Positions 28,101 through 36,296 of a stretch of 64,000 bases of DNA are shown piece after piece. How positions within the stretch are numbered: the first letter of the stretch is position 1; each line of letters opens with the position of its first letter. Position numbers and translations under genes: made by a program. The stretch comes from Candidatus Poribacteria bacterium (GTDB lineage Bacteria; Poribacteria; WGA-4E; WGA-3G), in assembly GCA_958295945.1 (NCBI GenBank), contig OY282386.1, forward strand, positions 4,644,204 through 4,708,203, in the 5' to 3' direction. A model generated the notes under the pieces. The model was given only the letters and a program-made list of their open reading frames with translations. It was not told the DNA's origin and searched no databases.

Positions 28101-28342
28101 GAACCGTGCGGTTCTCCGATTTCATTATTGACACGATCACGCATCTCTTGTGCGGCTTTATTAGTAAAAGTAATCGCAAGAATTTTGTCAGGCTTGATTC
28201 CGTTATGACGAATTAGGTAAGCAATACGGTGCGTAATGACTTTTGTTTTGCCTGTACCAGGACCAGCAATTACAAGTATAGGTCCAGTGTTGTGTTTTAC
28301 TGCTTCTGTCTGTTTTTCATTTAAACCGTGAAGAATGTTCAT
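25193..28342 (-). CDS. UvrD/PcrA-type helicase with an internal DnaQ-like exonuclease domain
   Basis: This 1049-residue protein has superfamily 1 helicase motifs: AGPGTGKT (26-33), TFTNKAAQEM, VDEYHDV, VADADQSIYSWRGS, and near the C-terminus TLHAAKGTEF (about 957) and ERRLFYVGMTRAQ (about 1000). Inserted at about 650-820 is a complete DEDDh exonuclease: YDLETTG (Asp, Glu), IGHNVARYD and HRAMEDVE (His, Asp). Thus DNA unwinding and 3'-5' degradation are joined in one chain. A region before the exonuclease (about 540-640) is unassigned. UvrD helicases act in repair and replication-fork processing. Motif II has His in place of Gln (DEYHD). Confidence 0.88.
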   Translation of the reverse strand: MNILHGLNEKQTEAVKHNTGPILVIAGPGTGKTKVITHRIAYLIRHNGIKPDKILAITFTNKAAQEMRDRVNNEIGEPHGSNINVATFHAFCVKVLRNHAHHIGLSENFAIFDQEIQDEILAEVIKELNLPPIDYPVWLLRNAISEAKCKLDYSQNNIRIDHDYVAEIDDPDAEANLVNAFNAYHSKLNEYNALDFDDLLVKTVELFEEISEVQLEYHHNFSHILVDEYHDVNEVQYQLLRLLTAPPENNLMVVADADQSIYSWRGSNPLFIEHFKSNYSPYTVELDDHYRCSETILRAAEEVITNNPLRLGQSSLTTHKDEGRSIFHYTFMTPVEEARTIIRIIGKLISERNVSYRDIAVFYRTHRLADVLTEELIRSKIKFQRIRPTNSFDDERLKGILSYLCYIQWQLPRDLEIAINFPEKRIDDLTWVRLKWLAQREGIELKELLRNIEQYPDDVGPLTRKNISQFWEQLATLEDEIGDEKIDKIVNILFDKLDMIRSPYRNKELTVIENTSDLSNLGLAQDVLYSALVRGEQIQITAGYGIDEYCSAYIISQTLKSYLDQNVEIQYLPKIETSDGDSERLRNRNAVNILIGDFEELGEKDIETRSILIGTTTSEQSDVIQLGSGKTRCIAALKLCQHLLSRFETPNMSDMVIYDLETTGVNIKRANIVEIAAKRLNVIGNVVEEFHCLVKPPGGYIPPAVTKVHGISSEDVKDAPSIEMVLPEFCRFIQDRILIGHNVARYDNPILERDLQTYLKRNLLNPHYDTLTTARRLLPRQRRGIESLAEKFGIEHNRLHRAMEDVEVNRQIFKELIRIDLKKREVQSLTDFLPFVGLGILDKTDISVQNAKDITEEKAFLNAAIRVVKEGSQQIHEDLPFETTEKQQVETYFKELEQTDVPVMQEDTAWVETKSKFRTLLLQCLKAGQGDSLSDFLSFQKLLTNYDEIDDDAEQITLMTLHAAKGTEFPVVIIIGMEEGSFPMWKRDITDAELEEERRLFYVGMTRAQKQLFLSSTIYRYGDRELPPSMFIREVPSNYMIQWSPRGGM

Positions 28343-28394
28343 TATGAAACCTGTGTATTGTAATCATAGTTATTTCTTTTTTCAATGTTTTGAT

Positions 28395-28423
28395 AGTATA
28401 TCTAATATTATGTAATACTACAA
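28395..28423 (-). promoter_or_regulatory. Probable sigma70 promoter of the helicase-exonuclease gene
   Basis: On the minus strand TTGTAG (28418-28423), a 17-nt spacer and TATACT (28395-28400) lie about 50 nt before the ATG at 28342, in the gap after truD. Confidence 0.45.
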
Positions 28424-28455
28424 GCATATTGAGTGATATGATGGCACTTGTCCTG

Positions 28456-29505
28456 CTAATCTGTGGGTCTAAAGAGTTCGTCTAACACAACCGTCGCATA
28501 CGCTCCTGCCGGTAAAGTAAAACAGAGTCGTAACCCATCATCAATATGTTGAATCTGATGGACTTCCATTTTTATACGGAATGGACGACGAGTACCGGGT
28601 AACCTTACCCCGACTACCTTGCGAAATGTTTCAGGTTTCACACCTTCTTCAGATAGGAGTTCCATTTCCATCTTTTTCACACTACCAGTAGGCTGCCGCA
28701 TCTTGTAGCCGAAGATGGGTCCTGTCGGACTTATTTCAAATGAATCTGCACGATTCTGTTCAACTGAAACGTTCTCAACATTGAACGGAGCACCGTTGCT
28801 GTGCTTTACTGCTACATCTCCATCCAAAAGTTCTCCGATATAAGGAAAGCGTCTCTCTAAAATGCAATTAAACAGATGTGCTTGATAAGCAGACAAATAC
28901 AACTTTCTGAGTCGATGTGGAATATATCTAATCGCTTTTACTTCATCTAATCGCTGTGTGAGTCTACACATTTGTGCTGTCATATCTGTTGACAAATACG
29001 CTATTACTTCTTCCCAATTGCTTTGCACTAACGCTCTGCCAATCAGATGTGTGTCTTGCTTGTTCCCAAATCTTTGTGAGCCAAACCAATTAGGGACGCC
29101 CTCCTTTGCCATCTGTTCTAATCTCTCAGAAATAATTGAGTATTCCTCTCTAACAACACCACGCAATGTAATATCAAATCTATTTCCTTGAAGATGACCT
29201 ACCCGCAATTTATGAGGATGTCTTTTTACCCACAATACCTCTATAGATGGAAGTTCTATCGCTAATATCTGTTCAGGTGTTATTCCTTCAACAGATAAAA
29301 CTTGGGTAGTGATTGCTCGTTTATCCTTTAACCCAGCATAACCTATATCTCTTTGATTGACTTGTAGATTAGCTGCAATCTTCTTAATCGCTTCAAGAGT
29401 ACTGATATTCCGTTTGCGAATTGAAAAACAGGTATGTGTACCAAAACCGGTTGGTTCATATAATGGTATTTCTTGAACAATGAAATCTTCAGGTTCAAAT
29501 AGCAT
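28456..29505 (-). CDS. truD: tRNA pseudouridine(13) synthase TruD
   Basis: This protein of about 349 residues contains the TruD signature GYAGLKDKRAITTQ with the catalytic Asp at about 61, plus PNWFGSQRFG and the C-terminal PTGPIFGYKM and AYATVVLDELFRP segments. TruD isomerises U13 of some tRNAs. The start is chosen 5 nt after GGAGG (29511-29515); ATG codons at 29508 and 29517 are also in frame and would add one or four residues. Its promoter side faces the mobile element that starts at 29580. Confidence 0.93.
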   Translation of the reverse strand: MLFEPEDFIVQEIPLYEPTGFGTHTCFSIRKRNISTLEAIKKIAANLQVNQRDIGYAGLKDKRAITTQVLSVEGITPEQILAIELPSIEVLWVKRHPHKLRVGHLQGNRFDITLRGVVREEYSIISERLEQMAKEGVPNWFGSQRFGNKQDTHLIGRALVQSNWEEVIAYLSTDMTAQMCRLTQRLDEVKAIRYIPHRLRKLYLSAYQAHLFNCILERRFPYIGELLDGDVAVKHSNGAPFNVENVSVEQNRADSFEISPTGPIFGYKMRQPTGSVKKMEMELLSEEGVKPETFRKVVGVRLPGTRRPFRIKMEVHQIQHIDDGLRLCFTLPAGAYATVVLDELFRPTD

Positions 29506-30458
29506 CATATCCTCCATTTGTATCATAATGGTTATCGTATCTGATTGTCAAGAATTAATAATGTGGTAACGGTGATTCAGGGTGTGTAAAGTTCTTGGCA
29601 CTAACTTCTCACCATGAATTGTAGGGGCGGGTCTCTGTGCCCGCCCGTCGCCTTACAGGACAAGGAATGACGGGGCACAGAGACCCGGGGAATCATGGCG
29701 AATACCAAACGCGTATTCGTCTAAGCGCATTCATACCCGACAAATGCCACTTATTCTTAATTTTCGAGATGCAGAAGCAAGACAATAGAATCCCAATAGA
29801 TTCACCATGTAATCCATTGTCCTCAACACCCAAAAAAACCCATACCCAACACTCAAATAAGTTATAATTATCAATAGTTTGATTCTTAATTCAATAGGTT
29901 GGGTTAAGTAACGAATTCCAACATGATGAAATCTATTGAGCAAGATTTTTGGGTTTCGGACATCAACCAACCGAAGGATACATTTGGGGTAAATTATAGA
30001 ACTCAAACTACGATTGAATGCAAACAAATTGCACACAACACTAAAAAAGGAAGGAACATCAGAATGACACAAGGACAAATCAAGGAACACATCAGCAAAG
30101 TCCACGCACGACACTACAATTGGGAAACCAAAGGAACAGCATTTGACTATGCCCATGACCTTTGGGATACCGCACTCCAATGTATTGAACACAAAGACAC
30201 TGCCGACAAAACAGAACTCGCAAAACAAACCCATGACATACTCCATAGTACAGGAAGTCTTGCAAAATGCCTCACAGACAACTTCAGAAAACTCGTTATC
30301 ATCCATCACGTACGAGGACTCACAACATCACGAACCATTGACTTCATCCTACCCGATGAAACACTAAAAGATGTGACACCCTTCCACGTATTCAAATTCT
30401 CAAACGTCTGTGGTTACGACAACATAAAAAACTTCCTACTCATGCGAGTGAGTTACCT

Positions 30459-31590
30459 GAGGGGTGTGCATAATTGAATTTAGTCAGGATATAGGTTAAA
30501 CTCTTATTAAAAGAATAATCTAAAAGGAGTATTAACCATGAGTTATCCTGACCAAAGATATTATATCACATTTTTCTCTAAACGCTACAAAGATTTTGAA
30601 AAGTCTATCAACGCCAATCAATCCAAACCGAAAGGAAGACCTAAAGTGCATCCTGATAGTTCACTGATTATCTTTTTTGCGATTATGCTGATGAGAGGCA
30701 TAAATCGGTTTAAAGCACAGCACGCTTTTCTTTGTGAACATCCAGCCTGGGTAAAAAAACTCAAGTTCAAAAGCATTCCGGATCGGACAACTTTATCCCG
30801 TCGCTATAAACAACTTGCCCCCAGGATTGAGCAGTTCGTTGACTATCTCGGTGACTTAGGTGTCGCATTAGACACCGATACGCCTCGAGATGTTGTCTTT
30901 GTTGACAAAAGCCTCTATAAAGCAGAAGGCAGTGTGTGGCATCAAAAAGACCGAAAAGAAAATCACATTCCCGAAGGTTTGCGCAACCTTGATACCGATG
31001 CAAGTTGGTCAACAAGCAAGTATCGTGGATGGGTTTATGGGTATGGACTGCATCTGACAACAACAGCGAAAGGTTTTCCGATGTTCGCAAATGTTTGGAC
31101 CGCTTCTGTAAGCGAAAAAACAGGACTTGATCAAAGGACTGACGCACTGCTATCGAGAAATATCCAATATGTCGTTGCGGATGCTGGCTATACCGACTTT
31201 ACTCGCACTCAGACACTTGCAAAAGATGGACTTTTCCTTTTGACACCAATAACAGGTGCTAAAGCTACTGAAAAGGTAGCTTATCTAAAAGCGATTGAAA
31301 CATCACCGCAGCTTGAAACTTATCAAAAACAACGCAAAACTGCGATTGAACCGGTTTTCAATCTGTTGACCGATCTGACAGGAACAAAGAACAATCAGAA
31401 ACAACTGCCAATATCTCGTCTTGAAAATGTGAGAACCTTTCTGATGTTGGCAATCGTCTTGCTACAAATAGCAATGTTGGTCAACTCAATATGGAACAGA
31501 CCTCACAGAGAGGTATCAAGAATGAAAACATTATTTCAATAAACGGAGTGAAAAGGACTATTTTGTTATCAATATTTATGCACACCCCTC
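30459..31590 (+). mobile_element. Insertion sequence, 1132 bp, DDE type
   Basis: Both ends read GAGGGGTGTGCATAA inward, a perfect 15-bp terminal inverted repeat. AGTTACCT is duplicated directly at 30451-30458 and 31591-31598. One transposase gene fills it. The host reading frame is restored exactly on removal, so the insertion is recent. The terminal GGGTGTG is shared with the ends of the surrounding 2.7-kb element. Confidence 0.92.
30538..31542 (+). CDS. IS transposase (DDE_Tnp_1, IS4/IS5-like)
   Basis: This 334-residue protein has the DDE layout: first Asp in VVFVDKSLYK, second in YVVADAGYTDF, and Glu in RKTAIEPVFNLLTDLTG. An N-terminal part (PDSSLIIFFAIMLMRGI, IPDRTTLSRRYKQL) resembles the DUF772-like DNA-binding region of such enzymes. 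AAAAGGAG lies upstream of the ATG. It appears intact, so the IS may be active and could recognise similar ends in trans. Exact family placement was not possible by eye. Confidence 0.88.
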   Translation: MSYPDQRYYITFFSKRYKDFEKSINANQSKPKGRPKVHPDSSLIIFFAIMLMRGINRFKAQHAFLCEHPAWVKKLKFKSIPDRTTLSRRYKQLAPRIEQFVDYLGDLGVALDTDTPRDVVFVDKSLYKAEGSVWHQKDRKENHIPEGLRNLDTDASWSTSKYRGWVYGYGLHLTTTAKGFPMFANVWTASVSEKTGLDQRTDALLSRNIQYVVADAGYTDFTRTQTLAKDGLFLLTPITGAKATEKVAYLKAIETSPQLETYQKQRKTAIEPVFNLLTDLTGTKNNQKQLPISRLENVRTFLMLAIVLLQIAMLVNSIWNRPHREVSRMKTLFQ

Positions 31591-31991
31591 AGTTACCTAA
31601 AGCCCACAGACCCACGATGGCCTGACAAAAAATACGGTGCATACTGGGAACAAGAAAGGAGAGCATACTTAGACTCTATAAACGACATTCCCCTCACACA
31701 CATAAAGGAGCAAATCAATGCTCTATTTGAACACTATCAGACGCTTGAGACACACTTCAGAGCAGCCTTCGAAAGCAAGGAAATAGAGAGACTCCATAAA
31801 GCAAAGTTACAAACCATCGCCGCAATAAACATACTCACAGGCAACACAGGCACCAACCTAAAACAAGAAATCACTCCCAAAAACGTCACACAAAACCTAC
31901 TCAACGGTATTACCACAAACCAAAAACAGATTACGACCAACCAAGGTCAAGATCTGTCCAGAAAATGAACAATAATAGAAAAAACATACCC

Positions 31992-32097
31992 TATTTACTT
32001 GTTTTTTCAAATTTAGAGAAAATAAAATGCCGCCATGAACCCATACCACAACAGAATCGGAAGCACATTTCACAAAAACAAGAAAAACAAGTAAATA
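31992..32097. repeat. Inverted repeat inside the 2.7-kb element
   Basis: TATTTACTTGTTTTT (31992-32006) and its exact reverse complement (32083-32097) bracket 76 nt. They lie just after the passenger gene stop. A short hairpin GGAGC-6 nt-GCTCC follows at 32134-32149. They could end transcription, act as transposition signals, or mark a nested MITE; no target duplication is visible. The rest of 31969-32280 holds no gene. Confidence 0.55.
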
Positions 32098-32326
32098 TAA
32101 AATTTTCGTAGGACTTTCATACCTTCATGCACAGGAGCAGGCACGCTCCGCGTACCATTTTTTCTTTTTTTGGAAGGGTTTCAAATTCAACATAATTCAC
32201 GCGTATGTTGATGGACATCTCAAGGAAATTACCCAATTTATTTCCTAATCTTCATAGGGGACTAAAGAAAGCAGAAGTGTGTATATCTGTGCCAAAAACT
32301 TTACACACCCGGTGATTCATATACAC

Positions 32327-32355
32327 TTGACAACTCCACATGAATGTGCTAAATT
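32327..32355 (+). promoter_or_regulatory. Sigma70 promoter of mutL
   Basis: TTGACA (32327-32332), a 17-nt spacer and TAAATT (32350-32355) lie 49 nt before the mutL ATG at 32405. The -35 box is only 7 bp beyond the right target duplication of the 2.7-kb element. Confidence 0.65.
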
Positions 32356-32404
32356 AATCACCAATTAATGATAGAAAGTCCGTGTCAAATTCTTGGAAAA
32401 ACAC

Positions 32405-34288
32405 ATGCCAAAAATCAAAATACTCTCAGCCGATGTGGCAAATAAGATAGCTGCAGGTGAAGTCGTAGAACGACCTGCATCTGTCGTCAAAGAACTCATA
32501 GAAAACGCAGTAGATGCAGATAGCACCAGCATCCGTGTTGAAATACGCGCAGGTGGGAAACGACTCATCCGTGTCACTGATAACGGCACAGGTATGGAAC
32601 GTGAGGATGCCCTCCTCGCATTAGAACGTCATGCAACAAGTAAAGTCAGCCGGATTGAAGACCTTGAAAACATACAAACTTTCGGATTTCGTGGTGAAGC
32701 GTTGGCAAGTATAGCATCTGTCTCTAACTTTGAACTACTCACACGAACAACTGATGCAATACAAGGCACAAAAATAAATGTAGATGGAGGCGTTTTCCGT
32801 TCAGTTGAGGAAAGCGGTTGTTCTCCAGGGACACATATTTCTATCAACAATCTATTCCACAATGTCCCCGCTCGTTTGAAGTTTCTCAAGACAGACACAA
32901 CCGAGATGAACCATATCATCAAACAAGTTACTTGGGCTGCGTTAGCACATCCGAAAATACATTTTATGCTAATACACAATGGAAAAACAGTTTTGGATGT
33001 ACGTGGCTGTGATTCAAATATAGAACGTGCGCGCTTGGTGTATGGAAAAGAATTTGCTGACAACCTGATTGAATTTGATGAGGAATTACCCGATTTCAAA
33101 CTCACTGGCTTGCTTGGAAAACCAGAATTTACGAAACCGAACCGTGATTATCAACTCTTTTTCATGAACCAACGTCCAATCCGAAGTGCTATGATTGGGG
33201 CTGCACTAAAAGAAGCACTCGGTGCTACTGTGCAGTCTGGACGACATGCTGTGGCAATTCTCTTTATGACGCTTGAACCTGATACGGTTGATGTAAACGT
33301 CCATCCAGCAAAGATTGAGGTGCGTTTCAAAAATGAACGGACAATATTCACCGGCATTGTCAAGATGATCCGCAGTGTGATCAACAAAGAGAAGTTCATT
33401 CCTAAGATTGAGACATCTACAGAGACACAACCTACACCTAATGAAAAGAGTAATATAGAAACAAAAACACCAATATCATCTAAACCATTCATAAGACCAC
33501 GACCAACTATTGCCCCTGAAATAGATACAGAGACACCTGATACCACTAAGACAGAGGAAAAGGCAACAAAGACTGTTGAGACCGAAAGAAAAGAGACAGA
33601 ACCAATAGAGGAAGTTGAGACAGAACCGAGTAATGATGATACTAAGACAGTTGTGCAACCCTCTCAACAGACAATTCCTGAAGGAGCAACGCTCAAACTC
33701 CTTGATTTTGACAATGTTGAATTGAAAACAAACCTATTCAAAACATATATTGTTGCTGAAGGAGAGGATAAGGTTTTCTTTATTGACCAGCATGTTGCAG
33801 CAGAACGTGTGTTATATGAGAGATTTGTGAACCAGTTAAAATCAGACGGTATCCCAGTGCAAGGATTGTTGCTGCCTGTGACTGTTGAAGTAACACCGCA
33901 ACAACTTGCCATACTTAAGGTTCATGCAGAACTGTTCAGTAAAGTTGGCTTTGAATTGGAGGAATTTGGTGCAAATACACTACTGATTCGCGCCATTCCA
34001 GCTCCTTTGCCAACACGAACAGCCGCACAGACAATCACAGACCTACTAGACAAACTCCCTGACCAACCGCATGAAGAAGTAGAATTGCCCAAAGCAATTG
34101 ACGATGCCTTGATTACACTCGCTTGTCGTTCAGCAGTGAAAGCAGGGGATACCTTGGACTCCAAAGAGATGATCAATCTTGTACGTGAGTTATCTGAGGC
34201 GAAACTTCCGTTTAATTGTCCGCATTCTCGACCTATCATTATTGAAATGGGTCGCGATGAATTGGAACGACGATTTCATCGCTCATAA
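32405..34288 (+). CDS. mutL: DNA mismatch repair protein MutL
   Basis: This 627-residue protein has the GHKL ATPase motifs ANKIAAGEVVERPASVVKELIENAVDAD, DNGTGM and TFGFRGEALASI, a Pro/Glu/Thr-rich linker (about 340-425), and a C-terminal dimerisation domain. The latter contains DQHVAAERVLYE near 460, matching the DQHAxxExxxxE metal motif of endonuclease-type MutL (Ala replaced by Val), with ACRSAVKA and CPHSRP nearer the end. It is therefore expected to nick DNA itself, as in bacteria lacking MutH. The ATG at 32405 has GGA 7 nt upstream; an in-frame ATG at 32393 adds four residues. The broken WD40 gene follows after 39 nt. Confidence 0.95.
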   Translation: MPKIKILSADVANKIAAGEVVERPASVVKELIENAVDADSTSIRVEIRAGGKRLIRVTDNGTGMEREDALLALERHATSKVSRIEDLENIQTFGFRGEALASIASVSNFELLTRTTDAIQGTKINVDGGVFRSVEESGCSPGTHISINNLFHNVPARLKFLKTDTTEMNHIIKQVTWAALAHPKIHFMLIHNGKTVLDVRGCDSNIERARLVYGKEFADNLIEFDEELPDFKLTGLLGKPEFTKPNRDYQLFFMNQRPIRSAMIGAALKEALGATVQSGRHAVAILFMTLEPDTVDVNVHPAKIEVRFKNERTIFTGIVKMIRSVINKEKFIPKIETSTETQPTPNEKSNIETKTPISSKPFIRPRPTIAPEIDTETPDTTKTEEKATKTVETERKETEPIEEVETEPSNDDTKTVVQPSQQTIPEGATLKLLDFDNVELKTNLFKTYIVAEGEDKVFFIDQHVAAERVLYERFVNQLKSDGIPVQGLLLPVTVEVTPQQLAILKVHAELFSKVGFELEEFGANTLLIRAIPAPLPTRTAAQTITDLLDKLPDQPHEEVELPKAIDDALITLACRSAVKAGDTLDSKEMINLVRELSEAKLPFNCPHSRPIIIEMGRDELERRFHRS

Positions 34289-34327
34289 CACCCTTTCAAA
34301 TACCAAATATCAGAATAGGGTAGATAA

Positions 34328-35645
34328 ATGAAAACAACACCTCTATACATTCTAATATCCATCATACTAATTGCCATATTTCCCCCGTTAGTCTCTTCAC
34401 AAGAATATAATACTTGGGAGTTACCAGAAGGTGCAATTGCGCGACTTGGTAAAGGTGAAATCACGGGAAATGTTGCCTTCTCTCCAGACGGCAATCGGTT
34501 GGCAGTTGCAGGTTCAATCGGAATTTGGATTTACGATGTGCGCCCCGATAAAGAAACAGAACTGGAACTTATCACTGGACATACGTTGGATGTTACGACA
34601 CTTGCTTATTCACCCGATGGTAGCATACTCGCGAGTGGTAGTAGAGATGGATCAATACGACTGTGGGATACTATTACCGGTAAACAGATTATTTTGTACA
34701 AAGGAGAATGGGAAGAAGTAATCACACTTGTAATTTCAACAGATGGGAAAATGCTTGCAAGTGGACATCATCATTGGTTCAATAATGCACACCAAGTAAG
34801 ACTATGGAACTTACAAACAAAAGAACTCATAACAACAATAGATGACCATACAAGCAACATCTCGTCTTTAGCATTTTCACCTGATGGTAAAACACTTGCT
34901 ACAGGTAGTAGGGACAAGACTGTAAGAATATGGGACACACAAACAGGTGAACACAAATCTACACTTGTAGATCATAAAATGCCTATATCTACGGTAGTGT
35001 ATTCCCCTGATGGGAAGACACTTACGACTGTAAGTCCACGTGATACTGTTTTGCAGTGGGATACAGAAACAGGAACTTATGACACATCACTATTTAAACG
35101 AATTGGACAGATCCATTCACTTACATTTTCTCCAGATGGTAGCACGATAGCAATAGACCAAATCAATTATGTGAAGTTGATTAATTCTGAAACAGGAAAA
35201 CTGGAAACTGTCTTCAGATGCAAGTGCAAGTAGTGATGGATCTGTCAGGTTGTGGGATGTACAATCTTTTGAACTCATCGCATTACCTGGAGGAAATAAT
35301 AAAGGGTCCTATGCCGTAGCGTATTCTCCTGATGGAAACCTAATAGCAAGTGCCGGTGATGACAAAATTATCCAATTGTGGGATGTACAAAGTCAAGGTA
35401 CAAAGAAAATAATTAAGACACCGCAAAACCAAGTTACATGTGTTGCTTTCTCTCCGAATGGCGTATTTTTCGCATCCAGCAGTCGTGATGGTAGCATTGA
35501 ATTATGGAGCACTCAATCAGGTGAACATATTTCATCATTCAAAGTCAATGATGTGTGGATATCAGCAATTGCTTTCTCTCCTAATGGTGATACATTAGCA
35601 AGTAGCAGTTTTGATGGCACTATCCTCTTGTGGAAGCTGCGTTGA
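34328..35645 (+). pseudogene. Exported WD40 protein gene broken by a frameshift
   Basis: The first frame (34328-35233) encodes a signal peptide (LYILISIILIAIFPPLVSS), the module NTWELPEGAIARLGKGEITG and six WD40 blades, then ends abruptly after SETGKLETVFRCKCK. The WD40 sequence continues in another frame: ASASSDGSVRLWDVQSF begins about 35222 and runs through four more blades to 35645. About 20 residues of a blade also seem missing at the junction, so a deletion rather than a one-base error is likely. A separate downstream start at 35250 could make a partial protein. An intact version would have about ten blades. Confidence 0.75.
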
Positions 35646-35663
35646 TGACATAATTACCAGTAA

Positions 35664-36227
35664 TTAGAAGTTTTCTGGGAAGGTTACTGTTACTTTCCCA
35701 TCGTTGATTGAATTTCTAAATCTTACCAACAACGCTTCTTCAGTCTCAGTAGGATCTACATAAGACAAACGAAGATATTCAATAATCAATGGGTCAAATG
35801 TTCGGATGTATTCAAAGTAGAACTTGCCAAGGGTGTTTTCTTCTAATCTCCTCGCAAATCTGTCTTCTAATGAAGCAAATCCATCCAGAACTGTTGAGTC
35901 TTCACGCTTCTCATCTTTATATATATCAACCAATTCCACCCAAAATGCTTTTCTGAAAGCAAGTTCCTCATTCAATATTATTTCAGAATCAGTAAAAACA
36001 ACTAGATAATCACCTGCTGTGTCTGCCTTTTGAAGTGATTCTGTCCGCCTCTGATTAACCCGCTCCATTGCTTCTCGTGCTCTTTGAATAGGAGTTTTAG
36101 TTGGCGGATCAGTTGGTGAAATCACCTCCATCACCGGCTTTGTCATCGATTGATCACAACCGAATGAAAACACTATTAAGGTGAGTGCACATAATTTAAG
36201 TAGGATTATCCTCGTAATACAAATCAT
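35664..36227 (-). CDS. Putative lipoprotein of unknown function
   Basis: The ATG at 36227 has GGAG 5 nt upstream and gives 187 residues; the longer frame to 36296 lacks such a site. The N-terminal hydrophobic stretch (IILLKLCALTLIVFSFGC) ends at a Cys in a loose lipobox, suggesting lipid anchoring after export. The rest is charged and helical (QRAREAMERVNQRRTESLQ, DEKREDSTVLDGFASLEDRF). I do not recognise a family. It lies directly downstream of the GH127 gene's neighbour on the minus strand and converges on the WD40 pseudogene. Confidence 0.6.
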   Translation of the reverse strand: MICITRIILLKLCALTLIVFSFGCDQSMTKPVMEVISPTDPPTKTPIQRAREAMERVNQRRTESLQKADTAGDYLVVFTDSEIILNEELAFRKAFWVELVDIYKDEKREDSTVLDGFASLEDRFARRLEENTLGKFYFEYIRTFDPLIIEYLRLSYVDPTETEEALLVRFRNSINDGKVTVTFPENF

Positions 36228-36296
36228 TTCATCTCCTTTATTTATATATTTATGTATTAGTTCAGACTTACATTCGTACCGTCCAAACATCGTCAA

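Larger units (their letters stand above)
30064..31968 (+). pseudogene. Passenger gene of unknown function split by an IS
   Basis: Removing the IS (30459-31590) and one copy of its 8-bp target duplication rejoins a single frame of 254 residues: MTQGQIKEHISKVHARHYNW at the start, the junction FLLMRVSY-LKPTDPRWPDKK, and the end TTNQGQDLSRK. The ATG at 30064 has GGAAGG about 10 nt upstream; in-frame codons extend to 29923. The reconstructed protein is hydrophilic, rich in Thr, Gln and Lys, with a probable helical part (IKEQINALFEHYQTLETHF) and no signal peptide. I do not recognise a family. As the only original gene in the element it may help transposition or be cargo. Confidence 0.75.
29580..32310. 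mobile_element. 2.7-kb element with terminal inverted repeats and a 9-bp target duplication
   Basis: The left end (from 29580) reads GGGTGTGTAAAGTTCTTGGC and the right end (to 32310) GCCAAAAACTTTACACACCC, a 20-bp inverted pair with one mismatch. GGTGATTCA occurs immediately outside both ends (29571-29579 and 32311-32319), a 9-bp target duplication. The same ends occur on short MITE-like copies elsewhere in the window. Inside are a facing pair of palindromic units (29621-29648, 29668-29693), one passenger gene (30064-31968) and a separate IS inserted in that gene. The element encodes no transposase other than that of the nested IS, so it is probably moved in trans. Confidence 0.85.

Noticed and set aside
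29731-30309. 192-residue minus-strand ORF opposite the passenger gene
   Set aside because: It is the complement of the passenger gene, has Cys/Phe-rich shadow composition and would cross into repeat DNA without a ribosome site.
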